The position numbers were made by a program, and so were the translations under genes. A stretch of 25,866 nt of DNA, from contig NZ_DLMO01000035.1 of NCBI RefSeq assembly GCF_002479325.1, forward strand, positions 16,573 through 42,438. The letters run 5' to 3'. A model generated the notes under the pieces. The model worked only from the letters and a program-made list of their open reading frames with translations. It searched no databases and was not told where the DNA came from. This DNA comes from Brevundimonas sp. UBA7534 (lineage in GTDB: Bacteria > Pseudomonadota > Alphaproteobacteria > Caulobacterales > Caulobacteraceae). Shown one piece after another: positions 7,146 through 14,139 of this stretch (the stretch's first letter is position 1; the number at the start of each line of letters is the position of its first letter).

Positions 7146-8054
7146 TCAGAGGGCGGCGACGGTGAAGGTCAGGATGTCGGAATAGTCGCCGGCGCGCTTT
7201 CCGGCCGTGGGGCCCACGCTGATGGTCAGCGGATAGTCGTCCAGGCGGGCGCGGCGCGAGACCACGTCCAGCCGGCCGCCGCGCCCCAGGTCCATGTCGC
7301 GATCGCCCAGGGCCAGGGCGTAGGGCACATACCATTCGCTGGCGCCCTGGCGCAGGCGGCCGCGGTTCTCGGACGAGACCGAGACGCTGTAGCCGGCGGT
7401 GCTGAGCACATACAGGGTGGTGCGCAGCTGGCGCACGCCTTGCGTCAGTTCGCCCAGGTCGATGGTGGCCGCGCCGCCCGTACGCCGGAACTCGCCCTTC
7501 AGGCCCATGACGGCGGCGGACGGCACCTCCACGCTGAGGGTGATCGGCTTTTCGGCCAGGGGTTCGCCGTTGGGCTTCTGCAGATCGATGAAGGCGGTCT
7601 GCGAATACAGGCCCGCCGACAGGGTGTCCGACGGGAAGACGGCGAAGGAGAAGCGCATCAGGCCCCGCTCGCCGGGGCTCAGACGGATCGGCCGGGCGCC
7701 GACATTGCGCGCGCTCTGCCCCGAACGGGGCGTCACGTCCGCGCCGGCCGACTCGTCCACCAGATTGTAGATCAGGCGCGGGCCGCCCGCCTGGGGCGAC
7801 AGGCCGAAGGTCTCGCCGCGCAGCTCGACCCGGCTGACGACGTTGCAGGCCGCGTCGCCGGTGTTGACCACGGCGAGGTCGAACTGCTGGACGGCGGCGT
7901 CCTGCTCGAACGGATCGTAACGCAGCGTCCATTGCTGGGCGCCGGAGTCGATCTGGATCTGGCAATCGCGCGACTGCGCCAGGGCGGGGGCGGCCCCGAT
8001 CAGGGTCGCCGCGACGGCGGCGGTCATCAGGACGGCGGTGCGGACACGGGTCAT
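7146..8054 (-). CDS. Two-domain spore coat U-like protein, probable pilus tip subunit (CsuE-like)
   Basis: A 302-residue exported protein, last in the pilus operon. The signal peptide ends near residue 26 (APALAQ). Two beta-sandwich halves are apparent. The N-terminal half (about 27-165) has cysteines at DCQIQI and AACNVV. The C-terminal half (about 170-302) ends in the characteristic donor-strand-like AGDYSDILTFTVAAL of spore coat U (SCPU) proteins. Two-domain subunits encoded at the end of archaic chaperone-usher operons form the adhesive tip (CsuE in Acinetobacter), so that role is inferred here. The start is ATG 8054 with an excellent AGGAGG Shine-Dalgarno. It is 17 bp after the usher stop. 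GC is host-like, unlike the middle of the usher gene. Confidence 0.82.
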   Translation of the reverse strand: MTRVRTAVLMTAAVAATLIGAAPALAQSRDCQIQIDSGAQQWTLRYDPFEQDAAVQQFDLAVVNTGDAACNVVSRVELRGETFGLSPQAGGPRLIYNLVDESAGADVTPRSGQSARNVGARPIRLSPGERGLMRFSFAVFPSDTLSAGLYSQTAFIDLQKPNGEPLAEKPITLSVEVPSAAVMGLKGEFRRTGGAATIDLGELTQGVRQLRTTLYVLSTAGYSVSVSSENRGRLRQGASEWYVPYALALGDRDMDLGRGGRLDVVSRRARLDDYPLTISVGPTAGKRAGDYSDILTFTVAAL

Positions 8055-8071
8055 TTCAGCCTCCTCGGCTC

Positions 8072-10753
8072 TCAGTCTTCGGGCACGTCGAGCGGCACGT
8101 TGACGACCTGCAGGTCGAGCAGGCCCTCGTTGTCGGCGGGAACGGTGAATTCGAAGCCCAGGGCGGGCGTCGAGAACAGCTCGACGCGATAACGCTTGCC
8201 CGGCTCCAGGTTCTGCATGGCGAACCGGCCGACGGAGTTGGTGAAGAACAGCTCCGGCGCGGCCGTCAGATCGTCGGCGGGGCGGATGCGCCCGGACATC
8301 AGGGCCACGGGCCGGCCGGCGTTGCCGACCAGGCGGCCCAGGGCGCTGACGAACTTGGCGCTGCCGACCTCGATGGCGTAGCCGCTCTTGTAGGTCGGGC
8401 GCACGCGGGCGACGCCGTCGCCGATGTTGTAACCCAGCGGAGGATTCAGGGCGTCGTAGCGGATCGACTGATTGACATAGGACGCGAGACGCCCGGTTAG
8501 CGCCGGTCCTAGCGCGCCGCTCTTTGCCTGATAAGTTCCTTGAAGACTGTCACCGACGATCACCGGAGACTTCTCCAGGCTTTCGTGAGGGTAAACGATG
8601 GCGAAGCTGTCAGATATGCTACGACCGATCGCAACCTTTCCACCCGTGGTGGCGATGGAAGAGCCGATCCGCAAGCTAGTCACCTGTTCTTCGGTGATGT
8701 CGCTAAAGCTGCGGCCGAAGGCGATGTGCGAAAGCGTGGCGTCGAAACGGTTGCCGATGTAGTCGGCTTGGCCTGATACTGAACCCGCGCCGTCGTCGTA
8801 GTTCGAACTAAGGGCATACCCGTAGGCGCCGACGCGATTTTCGCTTGCCTGTTGGAAGCGGACGCTGCCGGAGTTCCGCGCGGAAGCGTAACGCGCCTCC
8901 GCGCGACGGCCCCAGTCGCCTTGCCAGACCAGAGCGGCGGTGAAACCGAAATTGTCTTGGACTGCGAAGCCGGAACGCGATCCAGAGTCAATGTACTCGG
9001 CACCCAACTGTAAGGTCCACTGTCGGGCGAACCGGTAGTTGGATGTCGCCGCTATGCTAAATCCGTCGTCAACGAGATCACTACGGCTCATGCGGTATGA
9101 AGCGCTTATATTGGCAAACCAGTCGTTGTTGAACTGGTGGGAGTAACCACCGGTCAGGGCCAGCGACGTGGAGTTGTCTCCAAATGGGTTGCCTAGTGTC
9201 GCGTAATCCTCCGACGTGTAGTCGGCGACAAATGTCAGGCTGTCGTAGCGGCCACCGAGATCGACAAGAAACTCGTAGGAAACGGCGGCTGCATATCCCA
9301 TGCCGCGATCGGCGTTGCTCATCGAGCCGTCGAACTGCAGGCGGGAGCCATTAGGTAGAATGAATCGCGTCTGACCGGTGATGTTTTGAGCATCGGACGA
9401 CGCCTGTAGGCCGACGCCGATGGCCGGCCGATCCAGAAACGCCTTTCTATAGAAGCCGGTGAAGGCGAGTTGGCCGCTATCATAGTTTGGTGAGCCGAAA
9501 CCCAGGTCACTGACGAAACCCAGGTAAGCGCCGTAATCGTAGTCGCCCTGCTCCAAGTCTATCGTATCTAGGTACGCGCTATAGGACACATTCTGAGAGC
9601 GACCCGAGTCGCCCTGGATTTCCAACTGAACGTCGTTGCTTCCCACCTCGAGCGGGAGGTTGGATACATCGTACTGACCGGGATCCAAACGGAACTCGCG
9701 AACGAAAACGCCGTTGCGGGATACGCGCACGGTAGATGCTTCTTGAAGAACGAACTGACGACCGCCCGACAGCACATTGTTGCGGAAGGGTTCGAACCGC
9801 TGCTTTTGTCGCAGGACGCCTATACCGCCGAGCTCAGCATACCCTTGGCGGCCGCGAACCTCGGGATTTAGATCGCCCGCAAACCATCGTCGATAAGCCT
9901 CAGGTTGATCGTAGATGAATCTCGCGTACTGCCGTTCGATCTCATAATCACCACTGAAGACGTCTTCCCGACCTTGAACATCAGTCTCGAACACGACTTT
10001 GCCTATACGGACGGCGCCATTCAGATAAATGCTAGGCTTGGAGATGTCGCCGGTCGATTCGCGTCGTTGCACGACCAGATTGGTATTCAGGTACGCGCTG
10101 AACCTTTCAGGCGGAAGGCCAGGTTCTTCTGGCCTGCCGTTCTGGAACAGAGACTCCACCGAGCGCCGTGTCGGGTCAATCCGCAGTACCAGGACGGCGA
10201 GTTGGTCGGGATCGTAGTCCAGGCTTATGCCTGCAGAGTTGATCTCTTCAGGAGCAAAGGTTTCGAGGTCCGCCAGCGCGTCAGCCAGCTCATGCTGCCC
10301 TTCAGGCGTGAGCAGAGGCCCAATAAGCGTCGCAAAGCCCTTCGAATCGACCAAGAACCGGTCGTCGCGTGTCAACAGGACCGGCAGTTCACCGAGAACG
10401 CGGCTGTTGAAGTTCAGCGGGACCGTCATCGGTATATCGCGATCGTAAGGGTTGATGTCGCGGCGAGCCGGCGCTGTCGACACCGAGGTGGGCGACAGCG
10501 CGGGTTCCGGCGCATCCTTCGAGACCCTGTCTGCCTCGGGATCGGTTTCGGGCGGCTCGGATGGGGTGGAGAGGGCGGCTGTGGCGGCCCCGGCGTCCTC
10601 GGCCGCTGCGCGGTTTAGCTCGGCAGTGACCTCCTCGGCGGTCTGCGCCGCTTCGTCGTAGACCTTAATCGCGGCAAGCGCGGTTTGGTCAGGAAGGGAC
10701 GCCAGCGCAGTCGCCAGCGCCAGTACGGAAACGGCACCCCCCAGCCCGTTCAT
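8072..10753 (-). CDS. Outer-membrane usher of archaic chaperone-usher pilus
   Basis: An 893-residue outer-membrane secretion pore that would receive chaperone-subunit complexes and assemble the pilus. In order: hydrophobic leader (about 1-28, with no Lys or Arg before the hydrophobic core, unusual for a signal peptide); acidic Pro/Glu-rich linker (about 45-95); N-terminal domain starting near NPYDRDIPMTVPL; long beta-barrel of alternating aromatic strands (about 220-740) containing a plug-like region (SRNGVFVREFRLDPGQYDVSNLPL); and C-terminal beta domain ending LQVVNVPLDVPED. The length fits ushers (about 800-900). Its ATG overlaps the chaperone stop in ATGA, so translation is coupled. GC drops to about 50-57% between roughly 8520 and 10440, against 65-75% at both ends. 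Confidence 0.88.
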   Translation of the reverse strand: MNGLGGAVSVLALATALASLPDQTALAAIKVYDEAAQTAEEVTAELNRAAAEDAGAATAALSTPSEPPETDPEADRVSKDAPEPALSPTSVSTAPARRDINPYDRDIPMTVPLNFNSRVLGELPVLLTRDDRFLVDSKGFATLIGPLLTPEGQHELADALADLETFAPEEINSAGISLDYDPDQLAVLVLRIDPTRRSVESLFQNGRPEEPGLPPERFSAYLNTNLVVQRRESTGDISKPSIYLNGAVRIGKVVFETDVQGREDVFSGDYEIERQYARFIYDQPEAYRRWFAGDLNPEVRGRQGYAELGGIGVLRQKQRFEPFRNNVLSGGRQFVLQEASTVRVSRNGVFVREFRLDPGQYDVSNLPLEVGSNDVQLEIQGDSGRSQNVSYSAYLDTIDLEQGDYDYGAYLGFVSDLGFGSPNYDSGQLAFTGFYRKAFLDRPAIGVGLQASSDAQNITGQTRFILPNGSRLQFDGSMSNADRGMGYAAAVSYEFLVDLGGRYDSLTFVADYTSEDYATLGNPFGDNSTSLALTGGYSHQFNNDWFANISASYRMSRSDLVDDGFSIAATSNYRFARQWTLQLGAEYIDSGSRSGFAVQDNFGFTAALVWQGDWGRRAEARYASARNSGSVRFQQASENRVGAYGYALSSNYDDGAGSVSGQADYIGNRFDATLSHIAFGRSFSDITEEQVTSLRIGSSIATTGGKVAIGRSISDSFAIVYPHESLEKSPVIVGDSLQGTYQAKSGALGPALTGRLASYVNQSIRYDALNPPLGYNIGDGVARVRPTYKSGYAIEVGSAKFVSALGRLVGNAGRPVALMSGRIRPADDLTAAPELFFTNSVGRFAMQNLEPGKRYRVELFSTPALGFEFTVPADNEGLLDLQVVNVPLDVPED

Positions 10754-11595
10754 CGCGTGAACCGGACTGAAATAGGCTTGTTCGGATCCAGAGCCGTACC
10801 TGTGGGCAGAGAAAACGTGCGACGACCACCCGCCGGGGCCACATAGCCGACGCCGACGCTGGCCCCGATTTCCTGTCCGGTCAGGGTCTTGCGGAAGGGC
10901 TGGCCGTCCGTCTGAGTGCCCTCAATCACCCAAGTGGCGCCGCTCATCAGCGCGTAGCGCTTGCCGCTGTTTGTCACCACCACCTCGATACCAGGCGTGG
11001 ACGGAAGCGTGGCTTGAGCTTCTCCGGCGATGGCCGGCTCGATCTCGGGCGCAGCGGCGTCGACCATGATTGGGCGCACTGATTCGACCTTGATCTCGGG
11101 CTTGGCGTTTGGCGGCGCCACGACGATCAGCGCTTTCATCGTGTAGAGGACAGATACGGAAACGGCGCCGCTGTTTTCTGGCACGGCGTCGGGATCGGTC
11201 TGGACCGGCAGTTGACGCACCCACAAGTAGTAGGCTTCCGAGGTATCAAGTTGGAGGTCTCCCGCCCACTGGACCCGAACCACCTGCCGTCCTCCAACCG
11301 GCACGATCCCCTGAGGCGGAAAAACGAGAAACTTATCGTCCGCGTCCGTCTCGATCATCTTGCCGTCGGCGTCGTAGTCGATGCGTGTGATGCGGGTTTC
11401 GAACGGCAGGGCGGCCGTGCCGATATTGCCGACCTCAATGCGGGCGGCCGAGCCGGTTCCGGTTGTGGTCAGTTCGGCGACCATGGGCGATACGCGCATG
11501 GCCCAGGCAGCCGAGACGGCGACGAAACCCACGACGAGGCTTGCCGCAACGATCACTGAGCGGCGCAACCCACGCGTCACGAGTGCATGAAACAT
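10750..11595 (-). CDS. Periplasmic pilus-assembly chaperone (CsuC/PapD-like)
   Basis: A 281-residue periplasmic chaperone. After a signal peptide (about residues 1-32, ending SAAWA) come two Ig-like domains. The first contains the MRVSPMVAEL strand, where PapD family chaperones place their first strand and subunit-binding cleft, and the segment EAYYLWVRQLPV, equivalent to the conserved YRLWVRELP region. Domain two ends with the family-typical GGRRTFSLP and SVRFTR strands. It would donate a strand to SCPU pilins and pass them to the usher. The start is ATG 11595, preceded by GGGGGGAAG; the frame is open further upstream to 11862, but that part has no signal peptide and overlaps the palindrome. 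GC is about 60%, below the local average. Confidence 0.9.
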   Translation of the reverse strand: MFHALVTRGLRRSVIVAASLVVGFVAVSAAWAMRVSPMVAELTTTGTGSAARIEVGNIGTAALPFETRITRIDYDADGKMIETDADDKFLVFPPQGIVPVGGRQVVRVQWAGDLQLDTSEAYYLWVRQLPVQTDPDAVPENSGAVSVSVLYTMKALIVVAPPNAKPEIKVESVRPIMVDAAAPEIEPAIAGEAQATLPSTPGIEVVVTNSGKRYALMSGATWVIEGTQTDGQPFRKTLTGQEIGASVGVGYVAPAGGRRTFSLPTGTALDPNKPISVRFTR

Positions 11596-11705
11596 TCTAC
11601 TTCCCCCCGCGAATCGAACAGTCCGCGCAAAATTTGGCCCGACGTACGCATCCCCAGCATAGCCGGACGTCCATTGTGCCCGTGAACTGGTCACCGAAAC
11701 GTAAC

Positions 11706-11731
11706 GGGGGGCGCAAAGCTTTGCGCCCCCC
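11706..11731 (-). promoter_or_regulatory. 26-bp perfect palindrome between pilin and chaperone genes
   Basis: A perfectly palindromic 26-mer, GGGGGGCGCAAAG (11706-11718) followed by its exact reverse complement, lies 25 bp after the pilin stop and 110 bp before the chaperone start. As RNA it would form a very stable hairpin with a G-C base. There is no U-tract on the minus strand (CGTTACGG follows), so partial attenuation or protection of the pilin mRNA 3' end is likelier than full termination. Confidence 0.65.
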
Positions 11732-11756
11732 GCCATAGGTCCGCAGACGATTTCGC

Positions 11757-12530
11757 TTACTCGGCCGCGATCGTCAGCGTGAAGGTGCCTTCGTAGTTGC
11801 CGGCCAGCAGGGCTTGGGTCTGCTGCGGGATCACGACGGCCAGGGTCATCGGCGACTTCCACGCGCCGTTGGTTTCGTCTTCCGTCAGGTCGCCGGTGGC
11901 GAGCTTCAGGTTACGGGCGACGCTGGAGCCGCCGCCGGCCGTCTGCGTGGCGCCGGCGTACACGGCGGTCACTTCATAGGGCAGGCTGTTGGTGAAGACG
12001 GTGTTGTCGAAACCGCTCGTCGAGGCGTTGGTCATGTCGGCGACCGTACGGCTCAGGGTGACGCGGTTGTTGGTGTTGCAGCCGGCCAGGTTGGTTTGGA
12101 TGGCCAGGACCGCCGGGGCGACCATGGTGAAGGCCGCAGCCGGGCCGGTTTCGTCGCCGGCGTAGATGCCGAGCGTGCCGAAATCGAAGGTCTCGGTGTT
12201 GTTGTTGCCCGAGTAGTAGACGCAGTCTCGCGACACTTCGCCTTGCAGGGTGAAGCTCGCGCCGTCGTTGCCGACATTGCCGACGTCTCCGAGCGAGGCG
12301 CCGACAGCGTGCCAAGCAGACACATCAGCCCCGCCATCCAGGGCTCGTGCGATGTTGGCGGCCGACGTGCCACCCAAGAAGCCCGGCACATCACGCGTCA
12401 GGCCTGGCACGACGACGCCGAGCACTTCGAAATTGTTGGTCCATTGACCTTTGTTGATGGTGTCGGCCGAGGCGGCGCCGGCGGTGGCGATGGCGGCGAC
12501 GCCGGCCATCAGAGCAGCAAACTTCTTCAT
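11757..12530 (-). CDS. Probable major pilin subunit, spore coat U-like
   Basis: A 257-residue exported protein with signal peptide MKKFAALMAGVAAIATAGAASA. The mature protein is rich in Thr, Asn, Gly and Ala, has cysteines at SRDCVYY and LAGCNTN for a single disulfide, and ends in the strand NYEGTFTLTIAAE. That architecture and its place between a smaller SCPU protein and the chaperone identify it as a structural pilin; calling it the major one rests on its own promoter-like region, strong Shine-Dalgarno (GGAGAGA) and the hairpin after it. It is longer than CsuA/B (about 180 residues). The start is ATG 12530; an upstream in-frame start at 12584 would precede the signal peptide and is unlikely. 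Codon use is host-like, in contrast to the downstream chaperone and usher. Confidence 0.82.
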   Translation of the reverse strand: MKKFAALMAGVAAIATAGAASADTINKGQWTNNFEVLGVVVPGLTRDVPGFLGGTSAANIARALDGGADVSAWHAVGASLGDVGNVGNDGASFTLQGEVSRDCVYYSGNNNTETFDFGTLGIYAGDETGPAAAFTMVAPAVLAIQTNLAGCNTNNRVTLSRTVADMTNASTSGFDNTVFTNSLPYEVTAVYAGATQTAGGGSSVARNLKLATGDLTEDETNGAWKSPMTLAVVIPQQTQALLAGNYEGTFTLTIAAE

Positions 12531-12609
12531 AGCAGTCTCTCCAAGCGAAGGATTTCGCGAAAAAAAGTCGATCAGGGCGGTCATCCCTCCCCGTCCGATC
12601 GGCGGGGAC

Positions 12610-12639
12610 TTAACGCCCGGTCAACAAGTCAGTCAACAA
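12610..12639 (-). promoter_or_regulatory. CtrA-like site and direct repeats upstream of major pilin
   Basis: TTAA-N7-TCAA at 12610-12624 matches the CtrA consensus TTAA-N7-TTAA at 7 of 8 positions. It overlaps a tandem GTCAACAA repeat (12620-12627 and 12632-12639, 12-bp period). On the minus strand the same stretch reads TTGACT, 17 bp, TTAAGT, a plausible -35/-10 pair about 80-110 bp before the pilin ATG. Binding is inferred from pattern only. Confidence 0.45.
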
Positions 12640-12710
12640 TAAAAAACGCCGTTAGAGATAATTCTTGGACGATTCCCCAGTAAGGCGAATACGAACTTTT
12701 ACTCAAGTCA

Positions 12711-12759
12711 AGCATAAGCCGTTTCGGCTTGCAGCATAAGCCAAACTGAATTCTTCAGT
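12711..12759. repeat. Cluster of short repeats between pilin genes
   Basis: This AT-richer intergenic stretch holds a 10-bp direct repeat AGCATAAGCC (12711-12720 and 12733-12742, 22-bp period), a hairpin AAGCCG-TTT-CGGCTT (12716-12730) and a second one, ACTGAA-TTC-TTCAGT (12745-12759). They lie just after the minor pilin stop on the minus strand. They could be transcript-end hairpins or an operator pair two helical turns apart. Confidence 0.5.
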
Positions 12760-12784
12760 ATTGTGACGAAGTGTACGGAAACTG

Positions 12785-13354
12785 TCAGACGCGCGGCGTT
12801 ACCGTCACAGTCAATGTTTCCGAATACTGTCCGGCCAGCAGTCCAGCCCCGGCGGGCTGTCGCGTGCGGAACTCTATCTTGCCGCCGCCGGCGGCGATGC
12901 CGTCGCCGCTGGACAGCACGCCGGCATGGTCGACGCTGCTGAAGCTGGCGCGGATGGTGCGCGGCTCGGGCCGCAGGGTCGGGACGGTCAGGGTCACGTC
13001 ATAGGGCAGCACGCCCGAGAAGGGCCCCTCGCCCTGGGGCTTGGTCGCATGGGCCAGGCCGCCGCGCGCCGAGGTGACGCCCAGGTCGAACGGGACGTTG
13101 CAGTCCAGGCCGAACAGGGCCGTGGCGCGTTCGCCCCCCGTCAGTTCGCCGAAGTCGATGTCGCCCCCGCCCTGGATCTCGCAGCGCGGGACGATGCGGC
13201 CGGTGACGGCGACCGTCAGGCTCTTGCCGACCTCGATGTTGGAAGCCGCGGGCTTGGCCGCCGCGCCGGTCGCGATCAGGGCCAGCGACGCCGCCCCCAT
13301 CGCGGCGCCCAGGCGCCAAGATATCCGGCCCCAGGCCCCAGACGTCGTCTGCAT
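12785..13354 (-). CDS. Spore coat U domain pilin, probable minor subunit
   Basis: A 189-residue exported SCPU-domain protein, first gene of the pilus operon. The signal peptide is long (basic residues around 10-15, cleavage near AAA at about 33). Family marks are RCEIQGGGDIDFGELTGGE with the first cysteine, LDCNVPFDLGV with the second, LPYDVTLTV, and the C-terminal strand AGQYSETLTVTVTPRV, which is close to the SCPU signature. The size is typical of Csu pilins. ATG 13354 is preferred; an in-frame GTG at 13363 with AGGGACG upstream is also possible. It is separated from the next gene by 254 bp containing repeats and a possible second promoter. Whether it is a base, adaptor or bulk subunit cannot be told from sequence. 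Confidence 0.83.
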   Translation of the reverse strand: MQTTSGAWGRISWRLGAAMGAASLALIATGAAAKPAASNIEVGKSLTVAVTGRIVPRCEIQGGGDIDFGELTGGERATALFGLDCNVPFDLGVTSARGGLAHATKPQGEGPFSGVLPYDVTLTVPTLRPEPRTIRASFSSVDHAGVLSSGDGIAAGGGKIEFRTRQPAGAGLLAGQYSETLTVTVTPRV

Positions 13355-13434
13355 TGTCCCCACCCCATTTCGTCCCTAGACGTTCCGCCGAACCGACGGA
13401 TCGCCCCCCCTCTCTCCAAGAGCCATGCCATCCC

Positions 13435-13528
13435 GAATCGATACGCTCGGGCGCCAGGCAGGCTCTGGTTAACAAGAGGTTAACGACAGGCGCTCTACGC
13501 CTGAAACAGCGCTCGCGCAACGGGAATC
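13435..13528 (-). promoter_or_regulatory. CtrA box flanked by two GANTC methylation sites, upstream of pilus operon
   Basis: TTAACAAGAGGTTAA at 13469-13483 is a perfect TTAA-N7-TTAA site, about 115 bp before the first pilus gene, with the trailing C of the extended consensus on both strands. GAATC, a CcrM (GANTC) site, occurs on each side at 13435-13439 and 13524-13528. CtrA and CcrM are the core cell-cycle regulators of Caulobacterales. The rest of the 332-bp gap between the divergent genes holds a 7-C tract (13404-13410) and four GCGCCGGG words (13542-13603). Confidence 0.68.
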
Positions 13529-13686
13529 GTTCAAATGTCGCGCGCCGGGGTCGCGCCGGGACCAACGCAAGGTGATGCGCCGGGTGCGGTTTCGCGCGCC
13601 GGGCGCGGTCGCCCGCGCCGTGCCGAAACGAGACATCCGGCCGCCGGTCGCTCGCCGCGGCGGCGGGTTCGGGGTAGGGTGGGGCC

Positions 13687-14046
13687 ATGCGCGACCAGCC
13701 CCGCTATCTGGCGATCTTCAGCATGGACAAGGCCGGGCCGAAGTTCCGGGCCTGGAAGGCCATGAGCGAGGCCGAGCAGGCGGCGCGCGCCGAGGAAGGC
13801 GTGGCGGCGGTCAAGGCGTGGGAGGCGACGCACCGCGACCGCATCGCCTATGTCGGCGGCCCGCTGGGGCCGACCCTGCGGATCGACGACGCGGGCGCGC
13901 TCGCCCCGACGGTGAACCGGCTGACCGTCTTCGTCGTGGTCCGCGCCGACAGCCACGAGGCCGCCACCCGCCTGTTCGCCGACCACCCCCACATGACGAT
14001 CTTTCCCTGCGACGGGGTGGAGGTGATGCCGGTGCTGGGGGACTAG
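13687..14046 (+). CDS. YciI-like (YCII-related) protein
   Basis: A 119-residue soluble protein of the dimeric alpha-beta type. It opens with a beta strand (YLAIFSMDK), followed by a helix rich in Glu/Ala with WKAMSEAEQAARAEEG. It then has the YVGGPLGPTLRIDD strand-turn and a second repeat of the fold, VFVVVRADSHEAATRLFADHPHMTIFP, in which the conserved His of YciI relatives falls in the DHPHM segment. YCII proteins are small, often standalone, and mostly of unknown function; no partner is encoded here. The start is ATG 13687 with AGGGTGGGG upstream. It is divergent from the pilus operon and 93 bp ahead of an alcohol dehydrogenase in the same direction. Confidence 0.8.
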   Translation: MRDQPRYLAIFSMDKAGPKFRAWKAMSEAEQAARAEEGVAAVKAWEATHRDRIAYVGGPLGPTLRIDDAGALAPTVNRLTVFVVVRADSHEAATRLFADHPHMTIFPCDGVEVMPVLGD

Positions 14047-14107
14047 CGCGCCGCCGAGGGGCCGCTGGGTCTGATAGCGCACACAGGAACGGTTCGGACC
14101 CTTGCGC

Positions 14108-14135
14108 CTTCCCCTTCCTCATCCGGAAGGGAAAG
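14108..14135 (+). promoter_or_regulatory. Hairpin enclosing the Shine-Dalgarno of the downstream dehydrogenase
   Basis: CCCTTCC (14112-14118) is complementary to GGAAGGG (14125-14131), the Shine-Dalgarno of the gene starting at 14140. A further 3 bp (CTT with AAG) pair beyond one mismatch. In the mRNA this would hide the ribosome-binding site in a 6-nt-loop hairpin, a layout seen in translational switches and thermometers. Function is an inference. Confidence 0.5.
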
Positions 14136-14139
14136 CGAC

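Noticed and set aside
9786..9800. GGTTCGAACC-like T-loop motif suggesting a tRNA
   Set aside because: It is inside the usher coding sequence and no acceptor or anticodon stems surround it.
13542..13603. Four GCGCCGGG words as a possible regulatory array
   Set aside because: Spacing is irregular and the word is expected often in this very GC-rich stretch.
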